Origin: Amoebophrya sp. AT5.2
Taxonomy: Eukaryota; Sar; Dinophyceae; Syndiniales; Amoebophryaceae
Reading direction: 5' to 3'
Length of the DNA: 10,827 bases
NCBI GenBank assembly: GCA_005223375.1
Contig: RXOD01006258.1
Span: forward strand, 1-10,827
Shown here: positions 7,757-10,827 of the stretch, piece by piece
Numbering within the stretch: the stretch's first letter is position 1
Layout: each line of letters opens with the position of its first letter
Position numbers and translations under genes: made by a program
The notes under the pieces: model-generated
Told to the model about the DNA's origin: nothing
Seen by the model: only the letters and a program-made list of their open reading frames with translations
Database searches by the model: none

Positions 7757-7762
7757 TATAAT
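7757..7762 (+). promoter_or_regulatory. TATA-like box in the proposed U3
   Basis: TATAAT occurs in the context GTGTATAATC about 110 bases into the proposed LTR. The position suits a U3 promoter, but the motif is short and AT-rich enough to occur by chance; some protists (dinoflagellates) do not use TATA boxes. Confidence 0.2.
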
Positions 7763-8144
7763 CACTCTGTACCACTTTAGGAACTACTCGGGGCGACAGG
7801 ATATCTTCCTCTGTTTTATTGCCAGACAGCACCTTAAATTCAATCCCCATCTGCAGCTAATTCAGTCTTGTCAATGTGCAGACAACTGTTTCCACTGAGC
7901 CTGTCGTCCGCGATATTCCGTCATCTTTCAGACAAGGAAGAATCTGTCAAAGGCAACTACAAATCGGTATTTTGTTTTGTTCTTTGTTTGGGCAGTGCTC
8001 TCATCGAGATGAGTTTGTTGTTGCTGAAAGCAACGGGAAATGGCAATTCGCGCGAGAGATTCGCATTGGGTGATGGCATTGCCACTGAGAGAACAGTCGG
8101 CAACCACCTAAAAACGAACCGCACTTTCAGACTTGTTTCGATGG

Positions 8145-8178
8145 GAGCCAACGCTTTCGGGCGTTGGCTCAAGATTTT
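8145..8178 (+). terminator. Strong hairpin followed by T-run in the LTR
   Basis: GAGCCAACGC (8145-8154) and GCGTTGGCTC (8161-8170) are perfect 10-bp arms around a six-base TTTCGG loop. AAG and then five T residues follow (8174-8178). In bacteria this would be read as an intrinsic terminator; in an LTR it may mark RNA 3'-end formation or an R-region structure. The 3' arm plus AAG ends in TTGGCTCAAG, the last ten bases of the dinoflagellate spliced leader. Confidence 0.5.
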
Positions 8179-8282
8179 TACCTCAATTTTCAGCAGGGAA
8201 GCAAGGAGTGAGTGGTGCCTACGACGTGTCCTGTCCAAGTAGAAATCAGTCGCATTTCTAATATGGTGAGGCCAGAGCCGTC

Positions 8283-8310
8283 GTGTTAGAAAACCATCTA
8301 CACCTAACAC
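8283..8310. repeat. 7-bp inverted repeat
   Basis: GTGTTAG (8283-8289) and CTAACAC (8304-8310) are exact complements around a 14-base loop, late in the proposed LTR. TGTTAG...CTAACA resembles copia LTR ends but the two arms are only 28 bases apart, so they cannot be the two LTR termini of one LTR. It may be a structural element of the leader RNA. Confidence 0.4.
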
Positions 8311-8387
8311 TTCGGCTATCCCGCGGCAACCTTCGCGACCATCCCTTCGGCGGTTTCCTTCGAGATCGTCGTCTCCGGTCACAGCAG

Positions 8388-8399
8388 GCTGTCGACAGC
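8388..8399. repeat. 12-bp perfect palindrome at proposed LTR 3' end
   Basis: GCTGTCGACAGC is its own reverse complement. It overlaps the last bases of the proposed LTR and precedes the candidate primer site by three bases. It could be a dimerisation-type kissing loop sequence or a site bound by a dimer; this is inference. Confidence 0.5.
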
Positions 8400-8402
8400 A
8401 AT

Positions 8403-8420
8403 TGGAGTCAGATACAAACC
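8403..8420 (+). promoter_or_regulatory. Candidate minus-strand primer binding site
   Basis: TGG at 8403-8405 follows the proposed LTR end (CA at 8399-8400) after two bases, as in many LTR elements where it pairs with the CCA end of a tRNA. I could not match the following bases to a specific tRNA, so the call rests on position alone. Confidence 0.25.
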
Positions 8421-8477
8421 CTAAAACATCATACTTTCTTGGTTCTCAACACCGTGTTTCCGCCGGCGATTCAGTGG

Positions 8478-8687
8478 ATGAACCCCATCTATCCACCGCT
8501 GCAGCAAGGAGAACGCATTCTTTACCACACATCGTTGGGAAGCAGTTATCGACACGGGATTATCATCGCTTTTCTCGACCGCCGTCGCGTCGTTCGCGTT
8601 GTGGACCTGCAATCCGATCGCGAGTACTACGTGACACAGGCCGAAACGAAGCGTGTCTCACAAAACGAACCAGAGCCGGAGCCTTGA
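8478..8687 (+). CDS. Small leader ORF 1, 69 aa, possible SH3/Tudor-like protein
   Basis: Starts at the first ATG of the leader and stops at TGA 8685-8687. I do not recognise a family. It begins G-E-R-I-L-Y then has H-G-I-I-I, a run of alternating hydrophobic residues rich in Arg/Val, and ends in E-P-E-P-E-P. This is similar in layout to the next ORF (G-D-Q-V-Q-F ... Q-G-K-I-I ... E-P-E-I-E-P), so the two look like diverged tandem duplicates. The pattern G-x-x-[VI]-x-[YF] ... G-x-[IV] recalls small SH3-type barrels (Tudor, KOW, integrase C-terminus). The ATG has T at -3, a weak initiation context. Only ten bases separate it from the next ATG. Confidence 0.6.
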   Translation: MNPIYPPLQQGERILYHTSLGSSYRHGIIIAFLDRRRVVRVVDLQSDREYYVTQAETKRVSQNEPEPEP

Positions 8688-8697
8688 TTACTCTTTT

Positions 8698-8919
8698 ATG
8701 CATTTTGCGGAAGGAGATCAAGTGCAATTTCTCATCATACAATTCTTGACCAGCGGGAGATACGTTGATATTGTTGCACAGGGGAAAATCATACGTGTGA
8801 ATCCAGAATTCGACACCGTTATCATCAGGGAGGAAGAGACCAAGGTACTGTACGAGCGCTGCTGCCAGGAAGTCGAGCTGCGCGAACCGGAGATCGAACC
8901 AGCACCAGCCGCAATTTAA
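8698..8919 (+). CDS. Small leader ORF 2, 73 aa, possible SH3/Tudor-like protein
   Basis: Starts at the second and last ATG before Gag and stops at TAA 8917-8919. An upstream in-frame GTG at 8653 would overlap ORF 1 and is not needed. The protein opens F-A-E-G-D-Q-V-Q-F, has G-K-I-I-R-V-N and D-T-V-I-I strands, a Cys pair (C-C) and an acidic Pro-Glu tail. No known family is recognised; resemblance to ORF 1 suggests duplication. Its ATG also has T at -3. Gag follows after 81 bases. As an accessory protein unique to this element it could bind RNA, Gag or integrase; none of this is shown by the sequence. Confidence 0.6.
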   Translation: MHFAEGDQVQFLIIQFLTSGRYVDIVAQGKIIRVNPEFDTVIIREEETKVLYERCCQEVELREPEIEPAPAAI

Positions 8920-9000
8920 CAGCGACCAGGTCATTCTCTACTCTATTTTTCCTCACTGCGACGTACTACTGCTGGTCTACAAGACCGAAGTACAACGAAA

Positions 9001-10602
9001 ATGAGCTGCTTCTCGGGTTTGGCGACCGCATTTTGCGGCGACCAGATCAAGGAAGAAGCCAACCGCATGCGCGAGTTGGAGCGCCTGCAAGAAGAAAACG
9101 AAAATCTAAAAAACGCGGTTCTGTCGCCGACGGCTTCGCCGACGAACAAGAAGTGGTTCGAAAAGAAGCTGGAAGGCGAGTTGAAGAAGCTGGACGACAA
9201 GCATGCGGGGGAAATCTGCGCGTGGCAAAGCCAGATCAACGAAAAGACCGCTGAAATGAACGAACTGCGAGCGGAGAAGGCGAGCTTAGAGGTTAAGCTG
9301 TCCGCGGAAAAATCGCGCATCTCGGCGTTGGAGGGGAAGGTCCATGACCAGTCCGGCGTGTTGGGGAACTTTAAATCCACGATCGACGGGTTGGGATCCA
9401 GACGTGACTCTACCGACATCGAGGCGGACGTGCTGCCGCGTGCTTTCCAGATGGACTGGGAGCAGCTGCGCGAGCTGGAAGTCATCGAGCGCAGCTCCAA
9501 CGAGCCGCGCCACGTCTCCGACAAGTACCGCGAAATGCAGAAGAAGCTGCAAAAGCCGCCGCAGATCGCCGGAAAACCGTTTAGGGAGTTTGCGACCGAC
9601 GTGTACGCCTGGGTGAAGAAGCTCTACCCGCTGGGCAATTCTTTCGACGAGCTGGGGGAGGAGCTGTTGGAAGGAGCGTTCGTGGGGGCGCATCACGAAA
9701 AACAGCGCGCGAAAGCGGCGGGCCCAGACATCATCAAGATCATGACCTCCATGACCACGCAGATGTCGCCGTTAGTGGACACCGTCGAACAGCAGCTGGA
9801 GCGCTACCTGCCCAAGGTGGTGCGCAGGGACCAGTACACGCCAATGGCGCACTACCATCTGATGCAAGATGTGTATGATCTCGAAAAACAGGTTTGCGGA
9901 AATGACCGCTCCGACAAGAACAAATGGGAACGCACGGCGTCGTCGCTCCTGTTGGACAAACACTCGGAGGTCGCAGTCCGCGCGGCGTACAAGCAGTCGG
10001 CAGAAAACAACTTCGACCTGCTGGGCACCACGCTGACGGTGCTAAACTGCGACGAGGACGTCGGGCGGTACGAGTATATGACGACGCACAAGCTGAAAGG
10101 GAATCCGGAGGACTTTCTCGACCGCGTGTTCCAGGCGCTGGGAGAGGGAGCTGTCGGCACCGATCAGCGCCGCAAAGTGCAGTCCGTGAACAACTTCTAC
10201 AAATCCATCGGTGTGCAGCAGCAGCAGCAATCGGGTCATTCCTTCTTCGGCGGGGGCGACCAGTTCAACACCGAAAAGCCTCCTCGCAGAGATGGAGCTG
10301 AAACGCCGCGCGCGGGTAACCAGACGCCGCAGGCGGGAAAGCGCTTCACGCAGGAGGAAATCAAGGAGATGCAGAAGAAGCCCTGTCAATTTGGGAAGAA
10401 GTGCTACAACCTGATGAAAACCGGAAAGTGCCTCTTCAAGCACACGAAGGAAGAGCTGACGCACTGTTTGCAGTGCTTCGAGCGTGACTACCCGGACAAG
10501 GCAGCGGCGCGTAAGAAGGAAAAGGAGGACCGGAAGAAAAAGCAGGAAAAAGCTGCTGCGGACAAGAAAAAGGCGGAAGCGGCTGCGTCTGGGACTTCGT
10601 GA
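9001..10602 (+). CDS. gag: Gag-like structural protein with coiled coil and CCCH finger
   Basis: 533 aa, starting at an ATG with A at -3 (strong context) and ending at TGA 10600-10602. Residues about 17-128 form a long charged heptad-rich coiled coil. Residues about 145-400 are a mixed, mostly helical region with no recognised motif, in the place of a capsid domain. Five Gln occur at 406-410 (CAG repeats with a final CAA). A zinc finger lies at C462-x5-C468-x8-C477-x3-H481, and the last ~40 residues are Lys/Glu/Ala-rich and basic. The layout (assembly region, capsid-like middle, C-terminal zinc finger, basic tail) and location before the expected Pol start fit Gag. The normal copia knuckle (C-x2-C-x4-H-x4-C) is absent and replaced by the CCCH finger. 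Direct capsid homology cannot be confirmed by eye. Confidence 0.75.
   Translation: MSCFSGLATAFCGDQIKEEANRMRELERLQEENENLKNAVLSPTASPTNKKWFEKKLEGELKKLDDKHAGEICAWQSQINEKTAEMNELRAEKASLEVKLSAEKSRISALEGKVHDQSGVLGNFKSTIDGLGSRRDSTDIEADVLPRAFQMDWEQLRELEVIERSSNEPRHVSDKYREMQKKLQKPPQIAGKPFREFATDVYAWVKKLYPLGNSFDELGEELLEGAFVGAHHEKQRAKAAGPDIIKIMTSMTTQMSPLVDTVEQQLERYLPKVVRRDQYTPMAHYHLMQDVYDLEKQVCGNDRSDKNKWERTASSLLLDKHSEVAVRAAYKQSAENNFDLLGTTLTVLNCDEDVGRYEYMTTHKLKGNPEDFLDRVFQALGEGAVGTDQRRKVQSVNNFYKSIGVQQQQQSGHSFFGGGDQFNTEKPPRRDGAETPRAGNQTPQAGKRFTQEEIKEMQKKPCQFGKKCYNLMKTGKCLFKHTKEELTHCLQCFERDYPDKAAARKKEKEDRKKKQEKAAADKKKAEAAASGTS
10384..10443 (+). other. CCCH zinc finger in Gag
   Basis: C462-x5-C468-x8-C477-x3-H481. 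It resembles RNA-binding CCCH fingers (usually C-x7/8-C-x5-C-x3-H) but with the first two spacings exchanged. Flanking Lys residues favour RNA binding. It stands where retroelement Gag proteins carry a CCHC nucleocapsid knuckle. Confidence 0.75.
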
Positions 10603-10827
10603 ATAACCACACCTCCCCTGCAGTCGGATGAACCGACAGCAGTAGCCACCACTGCAGCAGGGGGAGAGGAAGGTGGAGGAAAATCCAAATCAGCAATTCG
10701 AAGATCGAAGAAAAGAACTGCGAAAGCACTCTGCACTCAAGGTGTAAAAATAGAAATTCACGTTCCCGGTTGCTCGCACACCAAGCGAAACAGATCTGGA
10801 CGCTGATCTGGACGAGAAGACCGGTGA
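10603..10827 (+). other. Gag-Pol junction, open frames reaching right edge
   Basis: After the Gag TGA the same frame stays open for 67 codons to a TGA at 10804-10806. The frame in phase with Pol (circularly) has stops at 10604, 10745 and 10751 and is then open from 10754 to the edge, with an acidic D-L-D-A-D-L-D-E end. A third frame is open from 10632. No ATG begins the Pol-phase frame. Which frame is used cannot be settled. A short direct repeat GATCTGGACG occurs twice near 10793-10814. Confidence 0.5.

Larger units (their letters stand above)
7648..8400 (+). repeat. Proposed single LTR
   Basis: The segment starts TGCTGTC (7648-7654) and ends GACAGCA (8394-8400), which are exact 7-base inverted termini with the canonical TG...CA ends. 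Its 753-base length is usual for copia LTRs. It lies between Pol and the leader/Gag and has no supported gene. Two bases after the end comes TGG (8403-8405), the usual first bases of a tRNA primer site. Against it: there is no second copy to align in the window, and a near-match TGCTGTG occurs at 7750-7756, so the boundaries are provisional. Confidence 0.4.
2..10827 (+). mobile_element. Ty1/copia-like LTR retrotransposon, permuted (Pol, LTR-like region, leader ORFs, Gag)
   Basis: The domain order protease, integrase, RT, RNase H in one frame defines a Ty1/copia-type element. Gag lies downstream of Pol with a ~1.1 kb non-coding LTR-like region between them. The window is thus either a junction of two head-to-tail copies sharing an LTR, a one-LTR circle, or an assembly in which two LTRs collapsed. 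Support for one repeating unit: a frame open at the right edge (from 10754) is in phase with the Pol frame open at the left edge, because 10827 is divisible by three. The left and right ends of the unit cannot be fixed because no second LTR is visible. All enzymatic domains except possibly the protease look intact, suggesting a young element. Confidence 0.9.

Noticed and set aside
7868..8242. A 124-codon + strand ORF in the same region
   Set aside because: It begins at TTG (first ATG at 7874), crosses the hairpin and T-run, and shows no domain; most likely a chance opening in the LTR.
7957..8382. A 141-codon reverse-strand ORF within the proposed LTR
   Set aside because: It has no recognisable motif, overlaps the strong hairpin, and sits in a region without other coding signs; antisense LTR genes exist in some retroelements but nothing here supports one.
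8402..8749. 115-codon ORF overlapping both small leader ORFs
   Set aside because: Starts at TTG and contains no ATG in the leader; it is a shadow of the two ATG-started ORFs.
10216..10230. CAG repeat as a microsatellite
   Set aside because: Only five Gln codons (four CAG and one CAA) inside Gag; too short to call a repeat feature of its own.

Overview
The window is almost entirely one Ty1/copia-type LTR retrotransposon on the + strand. The polyprotein has the order protease, integrase, reverse transcriptase, RNase H, which is the Ty1/copia (Pseudoviridae-like) order. Retroelement type, mixed GC content, CCCH/C2H2 zinc fingers and a 5-Gln run point to a microbial eukaryote. An alveolate or algal host (for example a dinoflagellate) is possible but not provable from this sequence. 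I see no cellular gene, tRNA, rRNA or CRISPR array.

Layout: (1) 2-7375, a very large uninterrupted Pol frame (2446 aa from the first codon used for numbering, open to the left window edge), about twice the usual copia Pol. Numbering in this annotation sets codon 1 at nt 35. The extra length lies mainly in a ~640-aa linker between integrase and RT and a ~390-aa tail after RNase H. (2) 7376-7647, a short 3' untranslated or possibly coding stretch. (3) about 7648-8400, a proposed single LTR (TGCTGTC...GACAGCA). (4) 8401-9000, a leader holding two small tandem ORFs (69 and 73 aa). The only ATGs in the leader are the starts of those two ORFs. (5) 9001-10602, a 533-aa Gag-like protein with an N-terminal coiled coil and a C-terminal CCCH finger. 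(6) 10603-10827, a Gag/Pol junction with open frames reaching the right edge.

Pol thus precedes Gag, with one LTR-like region between. This is what a tandem array, a one-LTR circle or an assembly with collapsed LTRs would give. The window length is a multiple of three, and a frame open at the right edge (from 10754) is in the same phase as the Pol frame open at the left edge. A circular or tandem reading is therefore consistent, but unproven.

The most notable observation is an apparently undescribed ~86-aa domain present four times inside Pol, with strongly conserved spacing: two copies between integrase and RT and two after RNase H. Other unusual traits are a C2H2 finger between integrase and RT, an SV40-like NLS between protease and integrase, an Asp in place of Gly in the apparent protease D-T-G triad, two small SH3-like leader proteins, and a strong terminator-like hairpin in the LTR whose 3' arm matches the last ten bases of the dinoflagellate spliced leader.
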